Origin: JBCBSS01 sp039819065
GTDB taxonomy: Bacteria; Bacteroidota; Bacteroidia; Cytophagales; Cyclobacteriaceae
Direction: 5' to 3'
Assembly (NCBI GenBank): GCA_039819065.1
Contig: JBCBSS010000003.1
Location: forward strand, 62,001-126,000
DNA length: 64,000 nt
Position numbers and translations under genes: made by a program. Positions 9,210 through 18,154 of this stretch are shown one piece after another. A model generated the notes under the pieces. The model searched no databases. It was given only the letters and a program-made list of their open reading frames with translations, and was not told the origin of the DNA. The number at the start of each line of letters is the position of its first letter. Positions within the stretch are counted from its first letter, which is position 1.

Positions 9210-9590
9210 CTACTTTTTACTATTATCCCATAATAACCGATCAGAGGCAATAGTAGCTAGTAAACCTTGATCACAGGCCTTGTGGCTACTATTGACTATA
9301 CCAGCTTCACAGACAATGTTACCACTGCAATCATAAGTGGTGGTAGCATTGGATATTTTTATCAGAATGAATGATTTATCCTGATACGCTACTCCGTAGA
9401 TTTTCACGGCCGATGGTATAAGGCTCTTCTCAAAGATGGCTACCTTTTCTTTGAGCCAATCCAATTCTACCGTGGGGTTTTTAACACCACAAATGCTTTG
9501 TGTTTCGACAACCTGTTCCTCGCACTTTTGTAAAACGCCAGTACTAGTCATCAAGGACAGGGTTGTGTATAGTAAGATTTTAGTAAGCAT
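9210..9590 (-). CDS. Small exported protein with CGV-NP-LDWLK motif
   Basis: This 126-residue protein has an N-terminal hydrophobic segment (about 2-20), consistent with export or lipoprotein anchoring; a Cys at 23 follows the h-region but the lipobox is poor. The mature part carries CGVKNPTVELDWLKEK (about 34-49) and YDCSGNIVC (about 84-92). These resemble short secreted Bacteroidota proteins that contain C-x-NP-x(3)-L-x-WLK and a late cysteine pair. The function is unknown. The gene lies downstream of the Asp-box protein gene, with a strong 124-bp inverted-repeat element between them. Confidence 0.75.
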   Translation of the reverse strand: MLTKILLYTTLSLMTSTGVLQKCEEQVVETQSICGVKNPTVELDWLKEKVAIFEKSLIPSAVKIYGVAYQDKSFILIKISNATTTYDCSGNIVCEAGIVNSSHKACDQGLLATIASDRLLWDNSKK

Positions 9591-9600
9591 AATAAAAGTA

Positions 9601-9724
9601 GAGGCTGTTTTAAAAGTCGTTCAGATCGAGCGTGTTTGCAACGCGTTCGTGCGCTCGAGAGCCGGCACGCGTTACAAACGCGCGCCAACTAAGGCATGGG
9701 TAGAACAGCTCCTAAAACAGCCTC
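9601..9724. repeat. 124-bp MITE-like inverted-repeat element
   Basis: The ends are perfect 12-bp inverted repeats, GAGGCTGTTTTA (9601-9612) and TAAAACAGCCTC (9713-9724). Allowing four mismatches, the terminal repeats extend to about 22 bp. Inside, GTTTGCAACGCG and CGCGTTACAAAC pair with one mismatch, so nearly the whole element could fold into one hairpin. No open frame or clear target duplication is seen. It could be a non-autonomous insertion sequence relic or could act as a terminator between two leftward genes. Confidence 0.65.
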
Positions 9725-9733
9725 GTTTATAGT

Positions 9734-11785
9734 TTACCTCCTAATAAGCAGTTTTCTGGTTTCTATCACTTCGTCCTGTCGCATGATCCTCAACAGATAG
9801 ATACCTTCAGTTTGATCTGAAAGATCGAAGTTAATAGTGCCCTCTGGGGTCATCAGTGGTTCAAAATAGACCAGCTTGCCCATCAGACTATGTACAGATA
9901 CCGCAAATTGTCTCTGATCTTCTGACACATTCCGGAAGCTCATCTGGAAGTTGCCTTGACCAGGATTCGGATAGACCGCAAATTCTAGAGGCCCTGTTTG
10001 CAAACCGGCATCAGGAGCAGCCGTTCCGGCCTGTGTGCTTTCTTTCAAGTTCGCCTCTGACAAGGCCAGTGGTGCTACTGGTGAGGTAGTACAAGCCTGC
10101 AGAAAAGCACGTACGACGCTCCCCTTTCTAGCAGTGAAACCGGTTTGGAATCTAATGGAATTACCAGCGATATAGACACCTTTTCCACCGTTGACCCCAT
10201 CGCCATCGACCAGGTAAGTGGTTCCGCCACCAGCTAACGTGATGCTATTGTTGGCTTCTTCAAGCACTGAACTGCCTATGGCCACCACCTGATTCTGCAA
10301 AACCAAATCTTGCACACAACCCACTACAAACGGAGAGCAGTAAGCCATGGCCGCATTGGCACGGTTATCAGTCCAAACCGGATATACGATACCATCCCGG
10401 GCGGAAATACCCAGATAGTCACCGAAGTAACCACCGGCCAAACCAGGAATAGGTGCAGGTGTAAATGATACGTCACTTACCCTGAAATCGCTCCATGTAC
10501 TACCACCGTCAAAAGAGTTAGCGACAAACACTTCCGTTTCTACATTACCTACATTTCTATTGTCATAGAATATCACATGTAAGTTGCCGTTGACAGGGTC
10601 GCTAGTGATCCAAGGAAAGTAATGTTCCTTACCTAGTCCGGCAGGATCCTGATTGACCTTCTGCGGTACTGACCAGGTATTTCCCTGATCCTGGGATTTG
10701 ATCATGTATACGTCTATATCGCTACCCGTATTGATTCCTGGCTCGCCTATATTAGACCACACGACATAGATATCACCGTCATTAGGTCCACCACTGACAT
10801 CGACTGTCATGGTCGGGAATGAGTTGACACGCATATTCTTGTTGGTACCGGATATCCTGATTCCTCTGATGTTGGAAATTATGCGTTGCGCTGGTCCGAA
10901 AGTGACACCACCGTCAGTAGACTTGGCAAAACCGATAGCGTTTTCATCCGCTGGCCAGCTATCATAGATTGCCCAAACTGCGTATACTTCACCATTTGGC
11001 CCGGTTTGGAGATTCACCCCCTGGTTGTGGCTACCGGCGCTGATAGCGCTACTAATATTGATCACGGGACTCCAGGTTACTCCTGCATCAGTTGATCTAG
11101 ATAATTCTATATCATTTGGGTTACTACCACCAAAACTGGTCCACGCATCATAGAGGTTCCCCTCATATGGGCTGGCCAGGCTATTGTCGATCCACAGATG
11201 GTTTTTGTCCAGCAAGCCAGAGCTTGCACTTACTACCACCGGTGTCCAGGTTACACCATTATCATCAGAGTAGGAAACACCCTGATTGAACCCTGGGGCT
11301 ATATACCCGATAAAGTGTCTGCCACTATTGCTGATCACTGCGGCCGGGTCACCTGAATTAGTACCTCCAGCACCTTGTTCAGAGCCTGTCCAGGTGACAC
11401 CGCTATCATTGCTCAGGAAATAACTGGTTCCGTACAGCGGAGGAAAAGGGTCGGCCGTGGAGTTGTTAGAATTAAGCACCCTGGCCCTGCCATTAGGATT
11501 GACGAAAATAGAGTTTTCACTCTGGGTTGATTGTGTATTGGTCACTGGCACATCAACCGAATTAGCCGGAATAACTCCGGGAGCAATCAACATACTTGAA
11601 ACGGGTTTAGCGGCAGGCGGTGGCACATCGGGCGCGACCGGCACCAAACCTTTCTTGGCCATTGATTTCCAATAGCTCATATTATCTATCCTGGTATCCA
11701 CCTTTTCTTCCTGGGCGAATACATCAAGGGACGATCCTATCAAAAGCAGAAAGACCAGGATTACATTGAGTTTGTAATACTTCAT
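9734..11785 (-). CDS. Secreted Asp-box (BNR) protein with type IX sorting domain
   Basis: This 683-residue protein has a signal peptide (about 1-24, ending near VFAQ). Its beta-propeller region carries six Asp-box repeats of S-x-D-x-G-x-T-W type: SNDSGVTWTG, SDDNGVTWTP, STDAGVTWSP, STDGGVTFGP, SQDQGNTWSV and SFDGGSTWSD. A short repeat module with GGTTYLVDGDG and IRFQTGFTARKGS follows. The last 80 residues (FAVYPNPGQGNF to LLIRR) are a type A type IX sorting domain that directs export across the outer membrane. Asp-boxes occur in sialidases and many other propellers. I see no clear sialidase arginine triad, so enzymatic activity is not claimed. The start lies 6 bp after the stop of the tail-fibre-like gene, which indicates one transcript. 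Confidence 0.9.
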   Translation of the reverse strand: MKYYKLNVILVFLLLIGSSLDVFAQEEKVDTRIDNMSYWKSMAKKGLVPVAPDVPPPAAKPVSSMLIAPGVIPANSVDVPVTNTQSTQSENSIFVNPNGRARVLNSNNSTADPFPPLYGTSYFLSNDSGVTWTGSEQGAGGTNSGDPAAVISNSGRHFIGYIAPGFNQGVSYSDDNGVTWTPVVVSASSGLLDKNHLWIDNSLASPYEGNLYDAWTSFGGSNPNDIELSRSTDAGVTWSPVINISSAISAGSHNQGVNLQTGPNGEVYAVWAIYDSWPADENAIGFAKSTDGGVTFGPAQRIISNIRGIRISGTNKNMRVNSFPTMTVDVSGGPNDGDIYVVWSNIGEPGINTGSDIDVYMIKSQDQGNTWSVPQKVNQDPAGLGKEHYFPWITSDPVNGNLHVIFYDNRNVGNVETEVFVANSFDGGSTWSDFRVSDVSFTPAPIPGLAGGYFGDYLGISARDGIVYPVWTDNRANAAMAYCSPFVVGCVQDLVLQNQVVAIGSSVLEEANNSITLAGGGTTYLVDGDGVNGGKGVYIAGNSIRFQTGFTARKGSVVRAFLQACTTSPVAPLALSEANLKESTQAGTAAPDAGLQTGPLEFAVYPNPGQGNFQMSFRNVSEDQRQFAVSVHSLMGKLVYFEPLMTPEGTINFDLSDQTEGIYLLRIMRQDEVIETRKLLIRR

Positions 11786-11791
11786 GTCTTT

Positions 11792-12787
11792 CTATTTTTT
11801 CAGTTCTTCTTCCAGACGTTCAATGCGCTTATTCTGCTCGATGATGTAGAGGGTGAGTTCTTCCACCTTCTTGAGCAAGGCGTTATTCATGTCTTTTACG
11901 TTCATACCGTTTTCAGCTACTTCCTGGGCAGAAGGCACTTCTGGCAGGTGCTTGTGCTCTTTGATATAAGATTCTACCTGATCAAGCGATCTGAGTTCGT
12001 AGTCTTCCTCGAACACATAGTCTGGCAGATTCAGGTTCATTACTTCCAATTCTTCAGTGTGAATAAGCCCGTCTACGCCGACGTCTCCTTTTACGGCCAG
12101 GGTATAAATGGATGGATTAGTGGTGCCAATACCTACTTTGTCGCTGAAGTAGCTGCGGCCTAAGAAATAACCAGCCCAATCGGTCGAATCTGGTACTGTA
12201 GAATAAACACCGAATTTAGTACCGCTACCGGTACCGGTCATCTGGCTATATACACCATACTGCGTGCTATTACTGGCCCCGGTCACCCATGAACGAACAC
12301 CGTAAAGCGTACCTGTATTACCAGAGAAACTTGACGATAAAAAGTTGTAGCTGGCCGTGGATTCACCGCTGCCGTCATTCGCAATCACATAGTTATAAGC
12401 AGCGAAATTAGCTGACTGACCTGCTACTACATAGTTGTATTGACCAAATTGACTTGAATTAGCATTTGTACCATTCACAAAGTTGTAGGCCCCTAACTGT
12501 AGGTTAGATCCGCCGGATAAGTTGTTGAGAATACCTACCTTGAAACCTGTGGTGCTAAAAGTGTTATTAAGGTTGAGTGTATAAGGCCTATCCACTGAGT
12601 CAGTACAACTTATTTCCAGTTTAGAAAGTGTAGTGGGTAAAGCGCCTATAGCGACACTATTGGCACCTTTGTCGTAGAAAGCGCCGGTAGCATTCTCCGA
12701 CCATATTTGGCCATAAGAGTTCATGCTGGAAGCCATGATGATCAATAGCCCCGCGAGGATCATAGAAAGTTTTGTCGTGTTTTTCAT
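11792..12787 (-). CDS. Secreted tail-fibre-like protein with C-terminal coiled coil
   Basis: This 331-residue protein has a signal peptide (about 1-27). A Gly/Ser/Asn/Tyr-rich middle is built of short beta repeats (QLGAYNFVNGT, QFGQYNYVVAG, FAAYNYVIAN), as in trimeric fibre proteins. The conserved C-terminus has a KVGIGTTNP-type segment, a YVFEEDYELRSLDQVESYI block, HKHLPEVPSAQEV, and a terminal coiled coil (LLKKVEELTLYIIEQNKRIE). This ending is common in exported Bacteroidota proteins and resembles chaperone tails of S74-type fibre proteins, but the catalytic S74 residues are not evident. A structural or adhesive surface role shared with the downstream Asp-box protein is an inference. Confidence 0.82.
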   Translation of the reverse strand: MKNTTKLSMILAGLLIIMASSMNSYGQIWSENATGAFYDKGANSVAIGALPTTLSKLEISCTDSVDRPYTLNLNNTFSTTGFKVGILNNLSGGSNLQLGAYNFVNGTNANSSQFGQYNYVVAGQSANFAAYNYVIANDGSGESTASYNFLSSSFSGNTGTLYGVRSWVTGASNSTQYGVYSQMTGTGSGTKFGVYSTVPDSTDWAGYFLGRSYFSDKVGIGTTNPSIYTLAVKGDVGVDGLIHTEELEVMNLNLPDYVFEEDYELRSLDQVESYIKEHKHLPEVPSAQEVAENGMNVKDMNNALLKKVEELTLYIIEQNKRIERLEEELKK

Positions 12788-13001
12788 GGTTAAGTGAGTT
12801 ATGTTATCTGAAGTTTATTGAATACATGCCAATGAGTATATTTGAAATGCTAATCATCCCGATGCGGGGGAAATCCCTTTCAATTAAAGTATTGACTATT
12901 AGGGAGATAGATCCCGACGTGTCGGGATGACCGCTAAGAGAGCATTTTGAGACAGCCCATATCGCTCTAAGCGATGGGTATAATCATTAAGTGAAGTACT
13001 T
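12788..13001. other. Intergenic hairpins and repeat-end sequence
   Basis: The gap holds a perfect hairpin ATCCCGAC-GT-GTCGGGAT (12911-12928), a CATCCCGATGCGGGGG segment near 12857, ATCGCT-CTA/A-GCGAT (12961-12975) just past the stop of the next gene, and TTTTGAGACAGCCC (12945-12958). The last resembles the terminal repeat of IS-derived small elements, but no matching second end was found. Confidence 0.5.
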
Positions 13002-13682
13002 TTATTTGAAGGCCTTGTTCAGCGATTTGAAGTTTAGCTTCTGGGCATACTGCAACAGCGTTCCCTGATCGATGTTTTCAACCATTAGTTCTACCGTAAC
13101 ATGCTCAAGCGCGATAGACAAAGTGCCTTTATTGGCTATATCGCTGAACTGTATGGTAGATTGGTAGTCTTTGACCAAGGTTGGTTTGAGGTTCCCTTGT
13201 ACCAGATCAATAGGTGGCTGAAAAGCGGGGTTCTGCACTTGTCCAGCCTCCGTCTTTGTATGAGCACTCAAGATTGGCGCTTTCCTCGCCGGGTCGCTGT
13301 ACAACTTTAATATCAATTGAGGTGTTTGATGTCGGCTGCCTATTTCCGGATTACGGTTATCAGATACCTCACCTTTTTCTCCTGCTGGAAAATAGGTCTG
13401 AGAGAAGATGAGTACACCCGTCGATGGATCACGGGTGAGCGCTACTTCCTGATGCTTGGTCAGTGTCCCGATCTGCTCGGGAAGGCTTTGCTCTGATATG
13501 TTTTGGGCATAAGCTTCCTGAATTAATAATAATGATTGCTGAAGCAATTGCATTGATATGATCGGCTGATCATTTTCCAGGTGTTCTACGGCTTCTTTTA
13601 AGATGGCTTTTGGCTCTTGAGCGCTCACTGAATTCAGGCATAGCGCTATCATTAAGATACTGATTGATATCTTCGCTTTCAT
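13002..13682 (-). CDS. Exported protein of unknown function
   Basis: This 226-residue protein has a clear signal peptide (about 1-21, SVSA then Q) and no lipobox. After a short helical region (about 25-75) it is mostly polar and beta-rich, ending in an amphipathic stretch. I do not recognise a family. It is the first gene of a leftward group of three secreted proteins, but a 214-bp hairpin-containing gap separates it from the next, so co-transcription is uncertain. The upstream region (13683-13860) is strongly AT-rich. Confidence 0.75.
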   Translation of the reverse strand: MKAKISISILMIALCLNSVSAQEPKAILKEAVEHLENDQPIISMQLLQQSLLLIQEAYAQNISEQSLPEQIGTLTKHQEVALTRDPSTGVLIFSQTYFPAGEKGEVSDNRNPEIGSRHQTPQLILKLYSDPARKAPILSAHTKTEAGQVQNPAFQPPIDLVQGNLKPTLVKDYQSTIQFSDIANKGTLSIALEHVTVELMVENIDQGTLLQYAQKLNFKSLNKAFK

Positions 13683-14128
13683 GGTTTAAGGATTTAGGAT
13701 TATAGACTGATGCTTATATCCTGAGCTCAGAGGTATAGAATATAATTATTTAGAGATAAAATTAATTTACTAAACGTTTTGAACAATGTCAATACATCTT
13801 AGTAATATTAACATTAAAATAATCATATCACTTATTATCAATTCATTACAATAATTTACGTACTACCTTTGCGATAAATATTATCATTTGATTAAATCAA
13901 TATTTATAATTTAAAAATGTTTAAATTTTACTTTTAGAATTTGAAATAATTGCTATTTTACATAGGTGCATCCGCTAGTATTAGCATTATTGCAGGTTAG
14001 ACACATTCAATATATCTATTGACAGCACTTTGTTCTAAAGTGATTTGCACACAGAAACATCAACTGGCTTTGATACCAATAAAAATCTTCATTCCTTCAT
14101 GGCAACATTATAAACGATCAAAGCCTTC
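13683..14128. promoter_or_regulatory. AT-rich divergent region with TAnnTTTG site
   Basis: This 446-bp gene-free gap between two divergent genes is very AT-rich from about 13740 to 13960. A perfect Bacteroidota -7 type element TACCTTTG sits at 13864-13871 on the plus strand, but no good TTG -33 element is at the expected distance. If used, the mtnA operon would have a leader of about 250 nt. I recognised no riboswitch fold. Confidence 0.35.
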
Positions 14129-15235
14129 ATGCTAGTAAAAGGAAAACACTTCCGCACCATTTGGTTAAACCCTGATCATATCACGGAAATACAAATCATC
14201 GATCAAAGGCATCTGCCACATCAATTTGTGGTGGAAACCATTACCACGGTCGATGAAATGGCGGTAGCTATTAGAGATATGCACTTGCGTGGTGCCGGTC
14301 TGATCGGTGCTGCAGCAGGTTTTGGCATGTACCTGGCTTGCCTGGAGGCTGCAAAGGCTAGCAACTTCGATGAATTTTTACAAACAAGTGCCGATCAACT
14401 TAAAGCTACCAGGCCTACGGCAGTGAATCTGGCCTGGGCCGTAGAACGCCAACAAGGCGAAATAGCCAAGGAAAGCGGCACCGAAGCAAAAACCAGCAAA
14501 GCATTGGAGATTGCTCAGCTTATTGCAGACGAAGACGCCTCGTTCTGTAAGCGTATCGGCGGTCATGGCTTATCACTGGTAGAGGAAATAGCAGCAAGGA
14601 AGAACGGTGAGCGGGTTAATATTCTAACGCACTGTAACGCCGGTTGGCTCGCCTTTGTAGATCATGGCACCGCTACTGCCCCCATTTACGCGGCTTTCGA
14701 TAAAGGCATAGATGTACATGTATGGGTAGATGAGACCAGGCCACGCAACCAGGGGGCGAGCCTCACAGCGTGGGAACTGAGTGAGCATGGCGTTCCTCAT
14801 ACCGTTATTGCCGATAATACGGGTGGACACTTGATGCAACACGCCATGGTGGATATGGTAATTGTCGGCACCGATCGCACCACTTATACCGGAGATGTAG
14901 CCAACAAGATAGGCACTTACCTCAAGGCTCTGGCTGCGCATGATAATGGAGTACCGTTCTACGTAGCCCTCCCCTCTTCTACTTTTGACTGGACCATAAG
15001 AAATGGTGTGACTGAGATTCCTATAGAAGAACGTAACGGGGATGAAGTCAAATACATCAGCGGTCGCAATGGCCATAACGTCAGTCAAGTGCTACTGACG
15101 CCGGAAAAAAGCCCAGTCGCCAACTATGGTTTCGATGTAACGCCCGCCAGATTGGTCACTGGTTTGATTACAGAAAGGGGTATTTGTGAGGCCAACGAAG
15201 AGAGCATTCTCAACCTCTACCCTGAACACAAATGA
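14129..15235 (+). CDS. mtnA: S-methyl-5-thioribose-1-phosphate isomerase
   Basis: This 368-residue protein has the eIF2B-like isomerase fold of MtnA. Key features are RGAG (54-57), THCNAG with the catalytic Cys169, DETRPRNQG (201-209), GTDR with the catalytic Asp249, and DVANKIGTY (256-264). The enzyme converts 5-methylthioribose-1-phosphate, and often 5-deoxyribose-1-phosphate, to the corresponding ribulose-1-phosphate. It overlaps the class II aldolase gene by ATGA. That pairing suggests retro-aldol cleavage to DHAP and an aldehyde, rather than the full dehydratase-enolase methionine salvage route. No mtnK, mtnP or mtnC gene is in the window, so the source of the phosphorylated substrate is unknown. 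Annotation of the first step is secure; the pathway variant is inferred. Confidence 0.93.
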   Translation: MLVKGKHFRTIWLNPDHITEIQIIDQRHLPHQFVVETITTVDEMAVAIRDMHLRGAGLIGAAAGFGMYLACLEAAKASNFDEFLQTSADQLKATRPTAVNLAWAVERQQGEIAKESGTEAKTSKALEIAQLIADEDASFCKRIGGHGLSLVEEIAARKNGERVNILTHCNAGWLAFVDHGTATAPIYAAFDKGIDVHVWVDETRPRNQGASLTAWELSEHGVPHTVIADNTGGHLMQHAMVDMVIVGTDRTTYTGDVANKIGTYLKALAAHDNGVPFYVALPSSTFDWTIRNGVTEIPIEERNGDEVKYISGRNGHNVSQVLLTPEKSPVANYGFDVTPARLVTGLITERGICEANEESILNLYPEHK

Positions 15236-15828
15236 TCGACGAAGGCTATATCAAGTTCAACCACGAGTGGATCAAGGCAGAACCCTTTCCATGTGAGTTG
15301 ATCGACGAGATCAATTTATGGCGCAACAAGATGTATGAACTGGGTTTAATAGGCATGTACGACAACGGGATTGGTTATGGCAACATCAGCCAGCGGGTGT
15401 TTCATAATGAGTTTCTCATCAGTGGCTCGGCCACCGGAGGTAAGCCAAAACTCAACGAATTGGGATATACATGTGTGGAATCATACGATTTCAAGCAAAA
15501 CTTTCTGGTCTGTCGAGGTCCTATTATAGCCTCTTCCGAATCACTCACTCACGCCGCCATCTATGAACAATCGCCGGATATCAAGGCAGTCATTCATGTT
15601 CACAGCCTTTCGGCATGGAAAAATTTGTTAGGCAAAGTACCTACCACCAAGGCGGATGTGCCTTATGGTACGCCTGAGATGGCCGGGGAAATTGAGAGAC
15701 TATTCAAAGAAACCGACGTGGCCAATCAAAAGATCCTGGCTATGGCTGGACATGAAGAAGGGATTGTTACTTTTGGTAGTACTTTTGAAGAAGCGAATGA
15801 AGGAATTGCGTTGTTATTGAAAGCATAA
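15232..15828 (+). CDS. Class II aldolase/adducin family protein
   Basis: This 198-residue zinc aldolase-like protein has GYGNISQR (48-55), ISGSATGG (63-70), SSESLTHAAIYE (101-112), HVH (His122 and His124) and AGHEEG (His174). The three histidines match the zinc ligands of FucA/AraD-type enzymes. The start codon overlaps the mtnA stop (ATGA), implying translational coupling. Two roles are possible: MtnB-type dehydration of methylthioribulose-1-phosphate, or aldol cleavage of methylthio- or 5-deoxyribulose-1-phosphate to DHAP plus an aldehyde. No downstream methionine salvage genes (mtnC, mtnD) follow here, which favours the aldolase reading. This is not proof, because the remaining genes could be elsewhere in the genome. 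Confidence 0.9.
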   Translation: MIDEGYIKFNHEWIKAEPFPCELIDEINLWRNKMYELGLIGMYDNGIGYGNISQRVFHNEFLISGSATGGKPKLNELGYTCVESYDFKQNFLVCRGPIIASSESLTHAAIYEQSPDIKAVIHVHSLSAWKNLLGKVPTTKADVPYGTPEMAGEIERLFKETDVANQKILAMAGHEEGIVTFGSTFEEANEGIALLLKA

Positions 15829-15836
15829 AGAAACAA

Positions 15837-16424
15837 ATGGATACACCTAAATACCTCACTGACCTGAGACAAGCCACCAGACCCTCACATGATGCACTAG
15901 AACAGCTTACTGAGGGTGGTAAGTTAATGGATGATCAGCCGGATCTCAATATTTACAAGAAGTTATTGGCTACACACTATAGGTTTCATCTTGAGGTAAG
16001 TCGACAAGTAAAAAGCCATAACATCGAAGTATTGGACTGGCCGGAGTGCAATCGCATTGCAGCTTTGAAAAACGATCTTGATCAACTCAACATAGATGCG
16101 AATAATCAAGATATTACACTGCCCATAAGTTCACCTTCTTTTGCTATAGGTCTCTGTTACGTTTCAGAAGGTTCTTGCATGGGCAATCAGATGATGCTCA
16201 ACTCGCTGAAAGACAATTCTACATTCCAAAGCTGGCAAGCTGATCATTTTCTGAGTTCATGCAAAGAAAGTTTCGGGGAAAGATGGAAAGACTTCAAGGC
16301 CATTATGCAGCCTTATGGCGAGTCGGATTATGCCTCCTTAGAAGCGGGTGCCTTAGCCGGCTTTGATCTGTTTGCCCAATTGTGGAAGTCTGAGGTATCC
16401 AGAAACAACATGCTGATAGAATGA
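15837..16424 (+). CDS. Biliverdin-forming heme oxygenase family protein
   Basis: This 195-residue all-helical protein begins LRQATRPSHDALE, where His18 fits the proximal heme ligand. It carries the distal-helix signature CYVSEGSCMGNQ (about 107-118) of bacterial BphO/HemO-type heme oxygenases. The family opens heme to biliverdin, CO and iron, either for iron supply or to make bilin chromophore. No bacteriophytochrome or heme-uptake gene is in the window. It begins 8 bp after the aldolase gene and overlaps the next gene by ATGA, so it is part of a four-gene operon with mtnA. The link between thiopentose salvage and heme breakdown is unexplained and may be chance. Confidence 0.88.
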   Translation: MDTPKYLTDLRQATRPSHDALEQLTEGGKLMDDQPDLNIYKKLLATHYRFHLEVSRQVKSHNIEVLDWPECNRIAALKNDLDQLNIDANNQDITLPISSPSFAIGLCYVSEGSCMGNQMMLNSLKDNSTFQSWQADHFLSSCKESFGERWKDFKAIMQPYGESDYASLEAGALAGFDLFAQLWKSEVSRNNMLIE

Positions 16425-17194
16425 CACCAACCAGAGTATCCGATAAGCCAATCATCAACGTATCTATTACTATTCTATACATTTACCTGACTTTAGGCTG
16501 TACAGGCCACTCCAATAATAAGCCAGAGACCCGTACCGTTTTTGATCAAGTCCAACTAGACTTTTCACAACCTGCTCAGCATGTATATAGTTATGAAGCG
16601 AGTACTACTGCCGTAGGAAGAGGTGGATTTGGGGCTGAATCATATGGTACATTGACTGTTGACATTTTGGACATTGGATTGGCCAATGTGATGTTTCGTT
16701 ATGATTCGATAGTCGTATCAAACGCCCTGGTGTCATTGGCAGCCTATGATTCTACCTTCATTTTGATTGGCATGGATGAATCAGGGTCTTTTAGTGAAGG
16801 GGCGCTTCCCGAATTATACATGAATATCACGTTCCCAACCCCTGATTTGGATGGAGACGATGCAACCAAGGTCATATTTCAACTTCCAACCGACACAACA
16901 ATAAACGCGTCAGATCTACTATTTGGCACACTAGACCTACACCCGGGCTCATATGAATATGATAGTGTCAAGCACATAGCATCTTTTGAGGGTAGCATTC
17001 AGGTGTCGGAAGTGGTCGAAGCCAAAATACCTTACGAGTATGAAATGATAGGACAGGTAGCATATCAATTCAATGTCCAGGAGAAAAGGTATGAAGAATC
17101 AAGCGTTCTGTTTACCACCTATATAAAGCCAGAAGGAATGGCCACCGTTGGATACGCCAGCCAAATACATTTACAGTACTTAAAGTCCAAATAG
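16421..17194 (+). CDS. Putative lipoprotein of unknown function
   Basis: This 257-residue protein has an N-terminal hydrophobic segment ending in a lipobox-like LTLGC (Cys27), so it is probably an inner- or outer-membrane lipoprotein facing the periplasm. The rest is beta-rich with many aromatic and acidic residues and no motif I recognise. Its start overlaps the heme oxygenase stop by ATGA, making it the last gene of the mtnA operon. The downstream gap to 17383 has no clear terminator. Confidence 0.75.
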   Translation: MTPTRVSDKPIINVSITILYIYLTLGCTGHSNNKPETRTVFDQVQLDFSQPAQHVYSYEASTTAVGRGGFGAESYGTLTVDILDIGLANVMFRYDSIVVSNALVSLAAYDSTFILIGMDESGSFSEGALPELYMNITFPTPDLDGDDATKVIFQLPTDTTINASDLLFGTLDLHPGSYEYDSVKHIASFEGSIQVSEVVEAKIPYEYEMIGQVAYQFNVQEKRYEESSVLFTTYIKPEGMATVGYASQIHLQYLKSK

Positions 17195-17382
17195 GTTACT
17201 TCAATACAAAAGTGCGTTGTTTTGACCTGCTTAAAACGGTGTAATGCACAGGACAATTCCACTATTTGCGTCAAAGTTTTTGACAGTCTTTTGACATACA
17301 TCAAAGATAGAAATGCTAACTTCGAGCCGGTTTTTAGTAACCTGTTCCTTGATTAACATTTTAACACCTAATTCACAAGAAA

Positions 17383-18126
17383 ATGTCAAATACCAAATTG
17401 TCCGAAGTATCGCAGGATGCGATCGACGGCAATGTGAAATTCCTTCAAGACGTCAACAGCCCCTGGGCATTGATCAAAAAAGGGCGAAAGTACGGCGCCA
17501 GTGGTTTCCGTCGCTTTGTACCCATCTTTTTACTCTTTTTCTTCGTCAACTTCATGCTCTTGGGCTATGCTATCATCCGTATTTTCACTAGCGGGTTTGA
17601 AGCTGCTGAAGCAGTGACGGCTTTGATAGTGCTCGCCATCGGTGTTGGTTTCGTGATATGGGCTTCTCGCAGCGCCCTGCAGTATGCCATGCTCGAAACC
17701 TTGAAAGTGATTTACGAAAACTCAACCGAATTCTTCAAAAGGATATTTAGCTTAATACTGGATCAGGCAGAAGAGTCTTTGAGAAATAAGGCGAGCATGG
17801 AAAAAGACAAGATTGAGCCAATCATCAATGTTAGTAAGATCGTCAACGAGAAATTCCAAAGGCTGCCTAAGTTCCTGAGAAAGATGATCATCTACCTCTT
17901 GAACAAGGTACCCTTTGCGGATTTCATATCAGAGTTTAAACAAGACCTTATCGATGGCAATAAGGAGGCTATCCACGAAAAGCTATTCCAAAGAGTAGAT
18001 ACCTTTCTACGGGATTATGTATTCGCGCTTAGTTCTAACCAATGGATATGGTGGAGGTTGCCACTGAATATTGTTGTACAAATATTGACTATATACCTGG
18101 AGCTAGGATTGTTATTTGTTGGATAG
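17383..18126 (+). CDS. Membrane protein of unknown function
   Basis: This 247-residue protein has a cytoplasmic-looking N-terminus (1-42) and two transmembrane helices (about 46-68 and 76-96). A long charged helical middle (about 105-205, including SLRNKASMEKDKIEP) follows, and the C-terminal stretch of about 25 residues is hydrophobic. I do not recognise the family. The gene is followed by a strong intrinsic terminator, so the transcript ends here. A weak promoter candidate lies upstream: TTGAC at 17291 and TAACTTCG at 17317, with a spacer longer than usual. Confidence 0.75.
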   Translation: MSNTKLSEVSQDAIDGNVKFLQDVNSPWALIKKGRKYGASGFRRFVPIFLLFFFVNFMLLGYAIIRIFTSGFEAAEAVTALIVLAIGVGFVIWASRSALQYAMLETLKVIYENSTEFFKRIFSLILDQAEESLRNKASMEKDKIEPIINVSKIVNEKFQRLPKFLRKMIIYLLNKVPFADFISEFKQDLIDGNKEAIHEKLFQRVDTFLRDYVFALSSNQWIWWRLPLNIVVQILTIYLELGLLFVG

Positions 18127-18154
18127 ATAATTAGACACCTGACCTACTTATATC

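Noticed and set aside
9601..9724. Inverted repeat considered as a simple terminator
   Set aside because: The arms are 100 bp apart, lack a T-run and match insertion-element ends better; kept as MITE-like.
9734..11785. Naming the Asp-box protein a sialidase
   Set aside because: Six Asp-boxes are present, but no convincing arginine triad or Tyr/Glu pair was identified.
13872..14128. SAM-type riboswitch before mtnA
   Set aside because: The leader is AT-rich and no conserved core or paired stems of a known class were found.
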